Of a DNA stretch of 64,000 bases, positions 8,421 to 17,942 are shown piece after piece (the stretch's first letter is position 1; every line of letters starts with the position of its first letter). The position numbers and the translations under genes were made by a program. This stretch comes from G965222505 sp965222505 (GTDB lineage: Bacteria > Bacteroidota > Rhodothermia > Rhodothermales > DATKEJ01), in contig OZ244956.1 in assembly GCA_965222505.1 (NCBI GenBank), forward strand, positions 3,410,001-3,474,000, written 5' to 3'. The notes below the pieces were generated by a model. The model was not told the DNA's origin and ran no database searches. It saw only the letters and a program-made list of their open reading frames with translations.

Positions 8421-9716
8421 ATGTCCAAGAAGAAATCGGATTCGCTGCTGTTTGATCTCAGCCTCGATGCGTCGGATCTGGAATCGTTGTTCGATCCCTA
8501 TGATCCGATGCAGGTGGATGAAGAGCAGGAACACCGGTACCCGGAACTCCGGGCCACCATCGAGCCGGTTGATCCGATTGACTGGACCTACCTGGATGAC
8601 ATCCGCAAACAGCCGTTTTTTAATGACATCCTCCGGCGATACTTCCGAGGGAAAATCGTTGGCGCAGACAAAATTCCGCTGGACGGCCCCCTGATTGTGG
8701 CGCCAAACCACAGTGGCAACGCCTTTCCCCATGATGCCGTTGTGCTGGACGGTCTGATGTGGCGGCACAACGGATTCAGCAAACGCGCCAAACTTCGGTC
8801 TGTCTTCTCGCCCATGTTGGCCGCGACCTGGTGGATGCGGCTCTACACCCTCGACAACTGGTGGCGGCGATGCGGCGGGGTAGACATGACGTTTTCCAAC
8901 TACGACCGGCTCCTGGCGGCACGCCGAAAAGTCATCTATTACCCGGAGGGGGTGCCCGGCATCGGCAAGGGGTTTACCCGGCGGTACCAGCTGCAACACT
9001 ACCATTCCAGCTTTGTGGTGCTGGCCGCCCGGCACAATGCGCCCATCTTCCCGGTGAGCGTGGTCAATGCCGAATGGGTCAACCCCACCAGTATTACGTT
9101 CAAATGGCTGGACCGGGTATTTCATAAGGTTGGGTTGCCCTTTTTTCCGGTCCCGATTGTATTTCTGGCCTTCCTCTTTCCCTTCATTTTTTACCTGGGG
9201 TTTCCGTCCAGAATGGTGTTTGTCATTGGCGATCCCATTGACGTTAAACCATTACTCACCGAAGCCGGATGTACGGACCTTGAGCGCCCCGGACGTGAGA
9301 CCGTAAAGCAAGTGGCCGAGCGCATTCGGGTGTATGCCCAGCAGCAACTTGACCGTGCCGTCGAGACTTACGGTAAAAAACCTTACGATTGGCAGGGCTT
9401 GAAAGCGGCGATGAAACAGCGCGAAGGGGGCCTGTTCAAGGCGATACCGCTGGGGTGGCCGTTTGCGTTTGTTCAGCACGACCGCGACCTTCAGCGGTCT
9501 CCGGCCCGCAACAAGCTGCATGCCGCGCTGCGCGACCTCGACATTCTGGCGTTTTATCTACCGTTCGGCTGGTTTGTGCTGGCCCTGTTGCGTAGGTTGC
9601 GCAAACCGCCCTATGGGTACCGAGGCCTCTCGAAACAAGAGCGCCGGGTACGGGAGGGGAGTTATCGGTGGTCCCTCAAAAAACGTCCCCTGCCGATGGA
9701 GGAGCCAGCCGATTGA
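8421..9716 (+). CDS. PlsC-like 1-acylglycerol-3-phosphate acyltransferase family protein
   Basis: This protein probably acylates a glycerolipid at the inner membrane. It has 431 residues, longer than the roughly 240 of simple PlsC. The acyltransferase motifs are PNHSGNAFPHDAVVLD (an expanded H-x-D region) and the substrate-binding YYPEGVPGIGKGF. A hydrophobic segment near residues 235-262 (FPVPIVFLAFLFPFIFYLG) suggests membrane association. The C-terminal 130 residues are a less familiar extension with a second hydrophobic stretch (LAFYLPFGWFVLALL). The stop overlaps the next ATG (TGATG), so it is translationally coupled to the DUF445 gene. Confidence 0.85.
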   Translation: MSKKKSDSLLFDLSLDASDLESLFDPYDPMQVDEEQEHRYPELRATIEPVDPIDWTYLDDIRKQPFFNDILRRYFRGKIVGADKIPLDGPLIVAPNHSGNAFPHDAVVLDGLMWRHNGFSKRAKLRSVFSPMLAATWWMRLYTLDNWWRRCGGVDMTFSNYDRLLAARRKVIYYPEGVPGIGKGFTRRYQLQHYHSSFVVLAARHNAPIFPVSVVNAEWVNPTSITFKWLDRVFHKVGLPFFPVPIVFLAFLFPFIFYLGFPSRMVFVIGDPIDVKPLLTEAGCTDLERPGRETVKQVAERIRVYAQQQLDRAVETYGKKPYDWQGLKAAMKQREGGLFKAIPLGWPFAFVQHDRDLQRSPARNKLHAALRDLDILAFYLPFGWFVLALLRRLRKPPYGYRGLSKQERRVREGSYRWSLKKRPLPMEEPAD

Positions 9717-10957
9717 TGCGGTGTATGATGGGAGAAGTCTTGTCCGATATTGCCCTCTGGAAGTATGCCAGCATCCCGGTGGTTGCAGCGTTGGTAGGAT
9801 GGTCTACGAACTGGGTGGCCATCAAACTGTTGTTTTTTCCGGTCAAGCCGTTGGGATGGCCGCCGTTCTTCGGGTGGCACGGCATCATTCCCTCGAAGGC
9901 GGGCAAAATGGGAGCCATTACCACAGATACCACACTCAGCAAGCTCGGCAGCTTGAAAGAGATGTTCGGGGCGATGGAGCCGGACCTGATCGCGACACAT
10001 TTGGTGGACACCATCAACCCCCAGATCGAGACCTTGGTGGACGAGTTGATGCAGCAGGAAAACCCACAGGTCTGGGACCTGGTCCCGCACACCGCCCGGC
10101 TGGTGATTCATGAACTGGTGCGGATTCGGCTACCGGAAGCGATTCGGGAGATGATGCACGATGTGGGTGTGCATATCGAGGAGATGATGGACCTCAAGGA
10201 GATGGTGGTGCAACACCTCGAAGCCCATCCGCAGATCGTCAACCGAATCTTTCTGGAATGCGGCGATGCCGAGTTTAAGTTCATCATCCGCTCCGGGCTG
10301 TATTTCGGGTTTCTGTTCGGACTGATTCAGATGGGCATCTGGATTTTATACCCGGCCTGGTGGATACTGCCGCTGTTCGGGGTGATTGTGGGGTATGCAA
10401 CCAACTGGATCGCGCTACGGATCGTCTTCCAGCCGCTTCGGCCCCGGAAGATCGGGCCGTTTATCGTGCAAGGCTTGTTTCTGAAACGGCAAAAGGAAGT
10501 CTCTGGCGTATGGTGCGGCATCGTCACACGGGAAGTGCTGACCATACACAACATCATCGAAGCGATGTTGCACGGCAGCCGGGCCGAACATACCCGTGGG
10601 GTGGTGCGCCGCCATATCCGAAAAGTGGTGGATGAATCGCTGGGGATCACCCGGCCCGTGGTGCAATTCACCGTTGGGTCCAAGGCGTATGCACACCTGA
10701 AAGAGTCCGTATCCGAGCAGGCCATGCTGCTTACGTCCACGGCCTTCAACGATCCCCAGTTTAATGAGGACCGTGCGCAAGTGGTGCAGGGATTGATGCA
10801 GGGCCGTATGGAAGCCCTCTCCTCCGAAGAATTTCAATACCTGCTCCGCCCGGCATTCGAGGAAGAGGAACTCAAACTCATTCTGATGGGCGCCTTGCTC
10901 GGTTTCGGAGCCGGATTGGCCCAACTGTTCTGGGTGTTTGGTGGAGGAGGGGTTTGA
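9716..10957 (+). CDS. DUF445 family membrane protein
   Basis: This 413-residue member of the DUF445 family is an envelope protein of unknown biochemical function. The ATG at 9716 overlaps the previous stop (TGATG); the longer frame from 9668 would lie inside the acyltransferase gene. Membrane segments are near residues 11-35, a pair at about 195-240, and the C-terminal GALLGFGAGLAQLFWVFGG. The family signature GWSTNWVAIKLLFFPVKP is repeated as GYATNWIALRIVFQPLRP, an internal duplication typical of the family. Coupling to an acyltransferase suggests a shared role in membrane lipid organisation, which is inference. Confidence 0.9.
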   Translation: MRCMMGEVLSDIALWKYASIPVVAALVGWSTNWVAIKLLFFPVKPLGWPPFFGWHGIIPSKAGKMGAITTDTTLSKLGSLKEMFGAMEPDLIATHLVDTINPQIETLVDELMQQENPQVWDLVPHTARLVIHELVRIRLPEAIREMMHDVGVHIEEMMDLKEMVVQHLEAHPQIVNRIFLECGDAEFKFIIRSGLYFGFLFGLIQMGIWILYPAWWILPLFGVIVGYATNWIALRIVFQPLRPRKIGPFIVQGLFLKRQKEVSGVWCGIVTREVLTIHNIIEAMLHGSRAEHTRGVVRRHIRKVVDESLGITRPVVQFTVGSKAYAHLKESVSEQAMLLTSTAFNDPQFNEDRAQVVQGLMQGRMEALSSEEFQYLLRPAFEEEELKLILMGALLGFGAGLAQLFWVFGGGGV

Positions 10958-11063
10958 TTGGTAATTGGTGATTTGTGATTGGTGATTTAGGGGGAAACGA
11001 AATCAATGACCAATCACCAATGATCATTGACAATTGACAATCGACCATTGACAATTGACCATT
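10957..11063. repeat. Composite heptamer inverted repeat (TTGGTGA and TTGACAA classes)
   Basis: The left arm (10957-10988) has ATTGGTAATTGGTGAT-type units. The right side contains CAATGACCAATCACCAATG, pairing with it, and then a run of 7-bp ATTGACA/ATTGACC units to 11063. Two unit types are therefore joined in one element. It starts at the stop codon of the DUF445 gene and is followed by 79 bp of AT-rich sequence before the next ATG at 11143. Confidence 0.8.
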
Positions 11064-11142
11064 AGAATGTGTAACATATGTAAAATGTATGGGTATCCTC
11101 TAGATATCTATCTCCTTTTAACCTCAAAATGCTGATACCAAC

Positions 11143-11703
11143 ATGGGAATTTCTGATTATGTAAAAAAGGGCATGGAAAAGGCCGACGAACTGGCCGATA
11201 GCCTGAAGGAAAAAGCGGAAGACGCAATGGAATCCGTTGCACCCCTCACGGAGAACCTGAAGGAAAAAGCCGGAGCTGCTATGGATCAGGCCGGGGAATG
11301 GACAGACAACCTGAAGGAAAAAGCCAGTGATGCCTTCGGGGGCGACAGCTACCTGGAGAAAGCCCAGGACCTGTACGCCATGTGCGGCGAAGGCAAAATG
11401 ATGGATGCTTTCGAGAAATACTATCACGACGATGTGGTGATGATCGAAGCCACCGGCGAAACCACGGAAGGCAAAGCCGCCAACCGCGAGCGGGAGATGA
11501 AGTGGATGGAAAATGTGCAGGAGATGCACGGTTTCGGGCACACCGCCACCACGGCCAATGAGGAGGACAAGGTAACGATGTGCGAAAGCTGGATGGAAGT
11601 CACCTTCAAGGATGGCAACCGCATGAAGCTGGAACAGGTCGCCGTACAACGTTGGGAAGGGGACCACATCATTCATGAGCGGTTCTACTACAACGCCCCA
11701 TAA
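11143..11703 (+). CDS. SnoaL-like (NTF2-fold) protein with amphipathic N-terminal repeats
   Basis: This 186-residue protein has two parts. Residues 1-62 are a helical region with three repeats of a LKEKA motif (DSLKEKAEDAM, ENLKEKAGAAM, DNLKEKASDAF), like stress or membrane-associated YtxH/apolipoprotein-type helices. Residues 68-186 form a SnoaL/NTF2-like domain (EKYYHDDVVMIEATGETTEGKAANRER, ending RWEGDHIIHERFYYNAP). NTF2-fold domains bind small ligands or act as ester cyclases; no specific reaction is evident. No signal peptide is seen, so it is probably cytoplasmic. Confidence 0.75.
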   Translation: MGISDYVKKGMEKADELADSLKEKAEDAMESVAPLTENLKEKAGAAMDQAGEWTDNLKEKASDAFGGDSYLEKAQDLYAMCGEGKMMDAFEKYYHDDVVMIEATGETTEGKAANREREMKWMENVQEMHGFGHTATTANEEDKVTMCESWMEVTFKDGNRMKLEQVAVQRWEGDHIIHERFYYNAP

Positions 11704-11709
11704 AGTAGT

Positions 11710-11768
11710 ACGTATTGCGTATTGCGTAAAGAACACCGTCCTTACGCAATACGCAATACACAATACGT
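11710..11768. repeat. Heptamer-type hairpin abutting a start codon
   Basis: The left arm contains TATTGCGTATTGCGTAA and the right arm its exact complement, a perfect 17-bp stem with a short loop (about 12 nt). The right arm has one additional 7-bp unit and ends at 11768, one nucleotide before the ATG at 11770. The start codon would sit at the base of the hairpin in the mRNA. Confidence 0.85.
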
Positions 11769-11769
11769 T

Positions 11770-12468
11770 ATGATCCACATCACGCGGACCCATCATCTGT
11801 CGCCGGAGGCGGCACGGCAGCGCGTTCAGGTCATGGCACAAACCCTGGCCGAAGAGATGCGCCTGACTTACCATTGGGAAGGGGACCGGCTGTTGTTCAA
11901 ACGCTGGGGGGCCAAAGGATCGATTGATCTCCACCCCGGCATCGTAGATGTACACGTCAAAACCAGTCCGTTTTTGCCGATTTCGGAAGCGGGTCTCCGC
12001 CGGGAGATCGAGCGCCGTATTGACGAAGCCTTGCTTGAATCGGAGAAAAAACCCCTCGAACCTGAGGCAGCACCTAAAGCCAAGCCCGAAGGAGGAGAAG
12101 CCTCGCCATTGGCCGGGTTACTTGGACAAGCCATCAGCCTCACCGGCCAGGTGGTCAACCTGGGGGCCCAGACCTTGACCTCGGCGGGTATGCTGCCCTC
12201 GTTTGAATCATTTGTTGAGGCCGGGTCGCATTTGCGGGCGGCGCGTCAACATGCGGGCCTTTCGCTTCAGGAATTGAGCAAGGCCCTGGATGTGCAGGTC
12301 CCGTTCATGGAAGCCGTCGAAAACGGCACTGCCCACCTCACCGCCGAACTTATCACGCGCATCTCCGACCTGCTCGCCCAAAACGATTCTGCTCAACTGG
12401 CCCAACGCCTGGCAGAGGTGTACCAATCCGGTCACACCAAGCCCCCCCCCGAATCCCTTCCACCCTAA
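11770..12468 (+). CDS. Polyhydroxyalkanoic acid system-like protein with HTH domain
   Basis: This 232-residue protein has an N-terminal domain (about 1-90) resembling the PHA granule/PHA_gran_rgn family: HHLSPEAARQRVQVMAQTLAEEM, LLFKRWGAKGSIDLHPGIVDVHVKT, and REIERRIDEALL. After a Pro/Glu-rich linker, residues 150-205 resemble a helix-turn-helix of the Xre class (LRAARQHAGLSLQELSKALDV, FMEAVENG). The combination suggests an envelope- or granule-linked regulator, but no target is evident. The ATG at 11770 is used; upstream in-frame codons fall inside the hairpin repeat. Confidence 0.7.
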   Translation: MIHITRTHHLSPEAARQRVQVMAQTLAEEMRLTYHWEGDRLLFKRWGAKGSIDLHPGIVDVHVKTSPFLPISEAGLRREIERRIDEALLESEKKPLEPEAAPKAKPEGGEASPLAGLLGQAISLTGQVVNLGAQTLTSAGMLPSFESFVEAGSHLRAARQHAGLSLQELSKALDVQVPFMEAVENGTAHLTAELITRISDLLAQNDSAQLAQRLAEVYQSGHTKPPPESLPP

Positions 12469-12476
12469 GCCTCACC

Positions 12477-15400
12477 ATGCGTACAACAACCGTGGCCTGC
12501 CTCACAGGTCTTCTCCTCTTGTCTTTTGGCTGTGGCCCCCGGCCCACGTCACAGGACGCTGATGCCCCAGGTACCCCCTTACAGATTCGGCAGGACGAAG
12601 CCAGCCTCTCCGTCTTCCGCACCGGTACGGACACACCCCTTCTGACGCAACAGGCCCAGGCCGATTTCCGGCCCTATCTGCACCCCATCGCCACACCAGA
12701 TGGGCGGGGTGTATTCACCGAGTTTAGTCCGGGCCACCACAAACATCAAACCGGCCTGTACTGGGGCTTTACCCAGGTCAATGGGCGTGACTATTTTCAT
12801 CACCCCGAAGGCGATTACTGGAAACGCGTAGCGCTGGAAGTCCTGGAAGCCGAAGGCCCCAGGGTGTCCTGGCAGACGGTCTATCATTTGCTCGATGAAG
12901 GCGGTGCGCCGGTCCTGGAAGAAACCCAAAAATGGGCCATGCAGGCCCACCATGACCGGTTCATCCTGGACCTGGAATGGCGGGGCACCGCCCAAACGGA
13001 CGTCACCATCGGCGAATATGACTACGGCGGGTTGTTTTTGCGGATGCCCTGGCGCGAAGGCATGCCGGGTGAAGTGGTCAATGCCGCACGGCAGCGTAAC
13101 GCGGCGGCCGAAGGCCGGCGGGCGATGTGGCTGGACGTCGGGTTGCAGGTGGAAGGGCGGGACGATTGGGCCCATGTGGCCTTCTTTGACCACCCAGACA
13201 ACAAAGGCTTTCCACAACCCTGGCGGGTGGACGACCAGATGGGCGTCGGCTCCGTGCGGGCGCGGTTGGGGGATTGGACCATCGCACAAGGCGAAACGGA
13301 AATCATCCGCCATCAACTGGTGCTCTATACCGGCGAACTCAACGACGTCACGCTTCGCGAAGCCTGGGAACAGTTCAGCGGCAAAGACGCGATGTATAGC
13401 ACGTCTTCCCTCTGGGACCTGGCCCAGCAAGAAGCCAGGGTGGCCGAGTTTCTGACCCCCGAGATGGCCGTCGCCGAGATGACCTTGCTCAATGGTTTTC
13501 AGGTCAACGCCTGGGCCGCCGAGCCGATGATCACGCAACCCATGGCCTTTGCCTGGGACGACCGTGGCCGGATGTGGGTGGCCGAAAACCGGGATTATGA
13601 ATCGCGCAGCGATGGGTTCTCCAACGGCGGAGACAGCCGTATCCTGATCCTCGAAGACACAGACCGGGACGGCGTGGCGGACAGTCGGAAGGTATTCCTG
13701 GAAGGTATCCCCTTCCCCTCGGCCATTGCCGTCGGCTTCGACGGGTTGTTCCTGGGAGCCCCCCCGCATTTGCTGTTCGTCCCCGACCGCGACGGTGACG
13801 ACCGGGCAGATCTGGCCGACATTGAAATCCGCCTGACCGGCTGGGGCATTCGGGACCGGCACGAAACCATCAACAGTTTCCATTGGGGGCCGGACGGCTG
13901 GCTGTACGGCCTGGAAGGGTTTGCCACGCCCTCAAAAATCCGCAAGCCGGACCATACCGCCCGGTTGTACAAGTTTAAAGACCCGTTCCCCAAAGACCTC
14001 CTGGACGCGGAAGGGGTAGACATTGACGGTGGGGTATGGCGGTACCATCCCGTCAAAGATCAATTTGAGGTGGTCGCCCACGGGTTCAGCAATCCGTGGG
14101 GCATCGACTATGATGCCAAAGGGCAGTTGTTTATCAGTGCCTGTGTCATTCCGCACCTGTTCCACGTCATTCCGGGCGGCATTTACCAGCGGCAGGGCGG
14201 ACGCCATTTTAACCCGTACCTCTACAGCGACATCGGCACCATTGTGGACCATCGGCACCGCTCGGCACATGGTGGGGCGCGGGTGTACCAGTCCGATGCG
14301 TTTCCCCAGGCTCATCAGGGCCGGTTGTTTATGGCGAATATCCACGAACATGCCGTCTTGTCCGATGTGCTCGAACCCCAGGGGTCCGGCTTTGTGGCCC
14401 GGCACGGCGACGATTTTTTGATGGCCAACAATGCCCAGTGGGTCGGGTTTAGCATGGAGGTGGGGCCGGAGGGGGCCGTGTACGTTCTGGATTGGCACGA
14501 TGCCGATATCTGTGGCAAGGAGGTGCTCGACAAAGACACCGGGCGCATCTTCCGTATCACCCCGGAAACCTCCCTCGCCGAGGATTTCCCCGGCCGCTAT
14601 GCCGACCTCGGGGCCATGCCGGATGTGCAACTGGCCACCTTCCAACAAAGCAAGAGCGATTGGCATGCCCGAAGGGCACGGGTCATCCTGCAACACCGTG
14701 CCACACAGCGGCCCATCGACGCGGCAGCAGCAGCGCAACTTCGTGAACAGTTTGAAGGAGCCGGCACCGTGGACCTGCGGCTGCGGGCCATGTGGAGCCT
14801 TCATGTGATCGGTTTGATGACCGACGCACAATTGAAGACGGCCTTGCAAGACGACGACGCATACATTCGTGCGTGGGCGGTACAGTTGCTTTCCGAAGAC
14901 CAAAACCCTTCCCCCGAAACGGTAGCCCAATTTGAGCAGATGGCCCAATCGGATGCCTCGCCCGTGGTGCGCAAATACCTGGCCGCTGCACTTCAACGCA
15001 TTCCAGCCGAGGCACGGTGGGGCATTGTGCAGGGCTTGATCGGGCATGCCGAGGATGCTTCGGACCACAACATCCCCAAGATGACCTGGTTCGGCATGGA
15101 GTCTTTGGTGGCCGCAGACCCGGAACGGGCCATTGCCCTGGCCGAGCACAGCCGCATGCCGATGATCACCCGGTACATTGCGCGCCGGGCATTGGACGCG
15201 GATGCCGTGGACCCCTTGCTGGCCGGCATCGAAGCCCAGCCGAAGGCGCAGGTTCTCTTGCTCGAAGGCCTGTTGGCCGGGTTGGAAGGCCGTGGCGACC
15301 TCGAAACCCCGGCCCGCTGGGCCGCCCTCTATCCCAAATTGCAAGCCAATAAAGAAACGGCCGCCCTTGCGCTGGATGTGGCCCAACAATTTGGAGATAC

Positions 15401-16298
15401 CGAAGCTGCTTTACAGCTATTGACCACCTTGAAGGACCCCGGTGCCGACCTGGATGCCCGGCGGAATGCCGTCAACCGGCTCGCCGCCCGGCAACAAGCC
15501 GAACTGGCCGCCGAACTCCCCGGCTTACTGGATACACCCGGTCTGGAGATTCCCGCCATTCGGGCGGTTGCAGCCTTCATCGAAGAAGACCTGGGTCAGC
15601 TATTGCTAGACCGGTATGATGGGTTCACCCCGGCACAGAAAACCGAGGCCGTACAAGCCCTGGCTTCCCGGCCAAACTATGGCTGGATGCTGACAGAGGC
15701 GCTGAAAACCGAACGTATTCCGCGGCGAGACGTCCCGGCGTATGTGGCCCGGCAGTTGCGGCGGGTGGTGGGCAACGGGTTTGTGGAGGTATGGGGGCCG
15801 ATTGATCAACTGGAATCGGGCAACGATGCGGACTACGTCAAATACCGCGCTCTCCTGACCGATGCCGCTGTTGACGAAGCCGACCCGGGCAAGGGTCGGG
15901 ACGTGTTCACACGGACTTGCGCGGCGTGCCACACCCTGTATGGCGAAGGCGGCACGCTGGGGCCGGACATCACCGGTTCCAACCGGGCCAACCTGGACTA
16001 TCTCCTCAGCAACATCCTCAGTCCCAACGAAGTGATTCAGGACGATTATCGGATGGTGGCCCTCACCACCCACGACGGGCGCACCTACCTCGGTAACATC
16101 GCCTCGGAAACCGATCGGCAGGTGACGCTTCGGGTGGTGGGTGCAGAGGCCGTGGTCATCAATACCGCAGACCTCCAATCCCGCGAGACCACCACGGTAT
16201 CCATGATGCCTGCGGGCCTGCTGAATACCTTGACGGATACCGAAGTCCTGGACCTGATCGCCTACCTCAGAACCACCCAACAGGTGCCGCTTCCTTAA
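12477..16298 (+). CDS. Lipoprotein with PmoA-like, PVC-type haem-binding, HEAT and cytochrome c domains
   Basis: This 1273-residue exported lipoprotein (lipobox LLSFGC) is predicted to be an envelope redox enzyme acting on carbohydrates. Domains in order: about 35-310, a PmoA/DUF6807-like beta domain (FSPGHHKHQTGLYWGF, GEYDYGGLFLRMPWREG); about 325-720, the beta-propeller membrane-bound dehydrogenase domain of PVC-type proteins (GFQVNAWAAEPMITQPMAF, SAHGGARVYQS); about 740-1120, alpha-helical HEAT-like repeats; about 1130-1265, a cytochrome c domain with CAACH and GPDITGSNR. Such architectures are common in Planctomycetes/Verrucomicrobia and occur in Bacteroidota. It ends in a 4-bp overlap with the convergent PIG-L gene. 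Confidence 0.85.
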   Translation: MRTTTVACLTGLLLLSFGCGPRPTSQDADAPGTPLQIRQDEASLSVFRTGTDTPLLTQQAQADFRPYLHPIATPDGRGVFTEFSPGHHKHQTGLYWGFTQVNGRDYFHHPEGDYWKRVALEVLEAEGPRVSWQTVYHLLDEGGAPVLEETQKWAMQAHHDRFILDLEWRGTAQTDVTIGEYDYGGLFLRMPWREGMPGEVVNAARQRNAAAEGRRAMWLDVGLQVEGRDDWAHVAFFDHPDNKGFPQPWRVDDQMGVGSVRARLGDWTIAQGETEIIRHQLVLYTGELNDVTLREAWEQFSGKDAMYSTSSLWDLAQQEARVAEFLTPEMAVAEMTLLNGFQVNAWAAEPMITQPMAFAWDDRGRMWVAENRDYESRSDGFSNGGDSRILILEDTDRDGVADSRKVFLEGIPFPSAIAVGFDGLFLGAPPHLLFVPDRDGDDRADLADIEIRLTGWGIRDRHETINSFHWGPDGWLYGLEGFATPSKIRKPDHTARLYKFKDPFPKDLLDAEGVDIDGGVWRYHPVKDQFEVVAHGFSNPWGIDYDAKGQLFISACVIPHLFHVIPGGIYQRQGGRHFNPYLYSDIGTIVDHRHRSAHGGARVYQSDAFPQAHQGRLFMANIHEHAVLSDVLEPQGSGFVARHGDDFLMANNAQWVGFSMEVGPEGAVYVLDWHDADICGKEVLDKDTGRIFRITPETSLAEDFPGRYADLGAMPDVQLATFQQSKSDWHARRARVILQHRATQRPIDAAAAAQLREQFEGAGTVDLRLRAMWSLHVIGLMTDAQLKTALQDDDAYIRAWAVQLLSEDQNPSPETVAQFEQMAQSDASPVVRKYLAAALQRIPAEARWGIVQGLIGHAEDASDHNIPKMTWFGMESLVAADPERAIALAEHSRMPMITRYIARRALDADAVDPLLAGIEAQPKAQVLLLEGLLAGLEGRGDLETPARWAALYPKLQANKETAALALDVAQQFGDTEAALQLLTTLKDPGADLDARRNAVNRLAARQQAELAAELPGLLDTPGLEIPAIRAVAAFIEEDLGQLLLDRYDGFTPAQKTEAVQALASRPNYGWMLTEALKTERIPRRDVPAYVARQLRRVVGNGFVEVWGPIDQLESGNDADYVKYRALLTDAAVDEADPGKGRDVFTRTCAACHTLYGEGGTLGPDITGSNRANLDYLLSNILSPNEVIQDDYRMVALTTHDGRTYLGNIASETDRQVTLRVVGAEAVVINTADLQSRETTTVSMMPAGLLNTLTDTEVLDLIAYLRTTQQVPLP

Positions 16299-17203
16299 TC
16301 AAAAAACGGGAACAGTCTTTTCAGCATTTCCCGGTCCGGCTGGCTACCGTATTCGGAGACCTCGAAGGCTTCGGCATATTCGACCGTTTGGCCGCGCGTC
16401 TCGCCATAGAGTTCGATGAGTAAATCCCGGTATTGATCGGCAACGCCCCGGTCTCGGGCTTGAAAGCGGCTGGCAATGTAGGCTTTTCGGCCCGCTTCGT
16501 CTTCGGGGACTTCGTGATCGTAGCCATCCAGCCAGGCGTTCCACTCGGAAAATTGCGAGCGCATGGCAGCCATGCAGGCCCATTTTTGGTCTCCAGCAGG
16601 GCCGATGTCTACGGCGAGGTCGGGTTCAAAGGGGTAGGGTTTCTGGAACCGGTCGGCGTAGTAGAGGAAGATCGGATTTTTGGGAATGCGGGGCGTGTTG
16701 GGCGTGAAGTAGGGTACCGTGACCATAAAGGCGGCGTCCTGGACGAGGATGGCGGTGTAGCGGTGGTCCGGGTGGTAATCATTGGTGCGGGGGGTGAGCA
16801 CGATATCGGCCTGCCACTCCCGGATGAGCCGAGCGATGGTTTTGCGGTTTTCGAGGGTGGGCATGAGTTCGCCATCGTGGTTGTCCAGCACGACGGATTC
16901 CGCAATGCCCAACAGCTGGCCGCAGGCCTCGGCTTCGCCTGTGCGCCGTTGGGCCAGAACCCCACCGGCCATTTCGTAGTGGCCGATGTCCCCGTTGGTG
17001 ACCGAGACAAATTTGACCTGATGGCCCATTTTGGCCCACATCGCGGCTACGCCGGAGGCTTTGATTTCACAGTCGTCCGGGTGGGCACCAAAGGCAATGA
17101 TGCGCAGGGGCCGGTCGGCATCCTGGGCTGGGGCGGGGCGGAAACTGCCGGCCATGAGGAGTAGGCACAGGCCGGTGGTGAGAAAGGCGTGGTGGTGGTT
17201 CAT
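16295..17203 (-). CDS. Secreted PIG-L/LmbE family deacetylase
   Basis: This predicted zinc-dependent N-deacetylase of amino sugars or similar compounds has 302 residues, including a signal peptide (about 1-26, ending APAQD). Zinc-binding motifs are visible: FGAHPDDCEI and, further on, NDYHPDHRYT. These residues define the family and are intact. Export fits an envelope or extracellular glycan substrate, as does the neighbouring PVC-type lipoprotein, with which it shares stop-codon bases. The exact substrate cannot be read from sequence. Confidence 0.9.
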   Translation of the reverse strand: MNHHHAFLTTGLCLLLMAGSFRPAPAQDADRPLRIIAFGAHPDDCEIKASGVAAMWAKMGHQVKFVSVTNGDIGHYEMAGGVLAQRRTGEAEACGQLLGIAESVVLDNHDGELMPTLENRKTIARLIREWQADIVLTPRTNDYHPDHRYTAILVQDAAFMVTVPYFTPNTPRIPKNPIFLYYADRFQKPYPFEPDLAVDIGPAGDQKWACMAAMRSQFSEWNAWLDGYDHEVPEDEAGRKAYIASRFQARDRGVADQYRDLLIELYGETRGQTVEYAEAFEVSEYGSQPDREMLKRLFPFFD

Positions 17204-17296
17204 AGGGCATACCGGTTAGGGTGGTGAGGATCATGCATTCTAACGAAGCCCATGAATAAGTGCAATGGGACCCTATAGGTTTCGTATTTTAGCCAC

Positions 17297-17767
17297 ATGT
17301 ACGTCCCACTTGGCATATCCTTTTTGGTGCTGTTGGTCTGGCCGGTTCAGGCACAAAACGTGTTCGCGTCCGGCGGTTTAATTTTTAGCAGTTCAATTGA
17401 TGATGATTACATTGCCACCCGGCATTTTGGTGTTGGGTTTCAAGTGCACCCTCGAACGGAGATCGGCCTCGGGTACCAGTGGATCAAATACGATGGGCAG
17501 AGCTGGGTGTATCCGTATATCCGGCAGGCGATAGTGGGGCATGGCAAGGTGCGGGTGCATGTACGAACAGGCTTGCTCTATTATGCCGTGCACACGCCTC
17601 GTTATTCTCTGTTTGAAAATCGGCTTGATCTTGTGGTCTGGGCGGCTCCTGGCCTCGGTATTCATGTCGATTGGTTGATGTTATTCACAGAACTGCGGGC
17701 TGTTCATTTTCTGGGTAACAATGTCAATTGGTCTGGCCTTGAATTTGGGCTACAGATCCAGCTTTGA
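17297..17767 (+). CDS. Small secreted protein, possible outer-membrane beta-barrel
   Basis: This 156-residue protein begins with a signal peptide (residues 1-20, VLLVWPVQAQ). The mature part alternates hydrophobic and polar residues (HFGVGFQVHPRTEIGLGYQWIKYD, LEFGLQIQL), as in an eight-stranded outer-membrane barrel, and ends with a hydrophobic strand. No family is recognised. The ATG at 17297 lies 24 nt after a TAtaggtttcgtatttt stretch that loosely resembles a promoter. Confidence 0.65.
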   Translation: MYVPLGISFLVLLVWPVQAQNVFASGGLIFSSSIDDDYIATRHFGVGFQVHPRTEIGLGYQWIKYDGQSWVYPYIRQAIVGHGKVRVHVRTGLLYYAVHTPRYSLFENRLDLVVWAAPGLGIHVDWLMLFTELRAVHFLGNNVNWSGLEFGLQIQL

Positions 17768-17942
17768 TAGGCAGGTGTCCGGTGACTTGAACCGTACAGC
17801 TGATGGAGGAATATGCGCGGTGGGTGCTATATGCAGCGGGGGCGCAAAAACACATTCAGGCTATTGCCGGCCCAAAGAAGAAGTGCTAAAAAATTAGCAT
17901 TAGTCGATAAAAGGTCTTAATTTCTTTGTGCAGCAACACCAA

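Noticed and set aside
10957..11063. CRISPR-like array
   Set aside because: The repeats have a 7-bp period with no spacers and form inverted arms; no cas genes are present.
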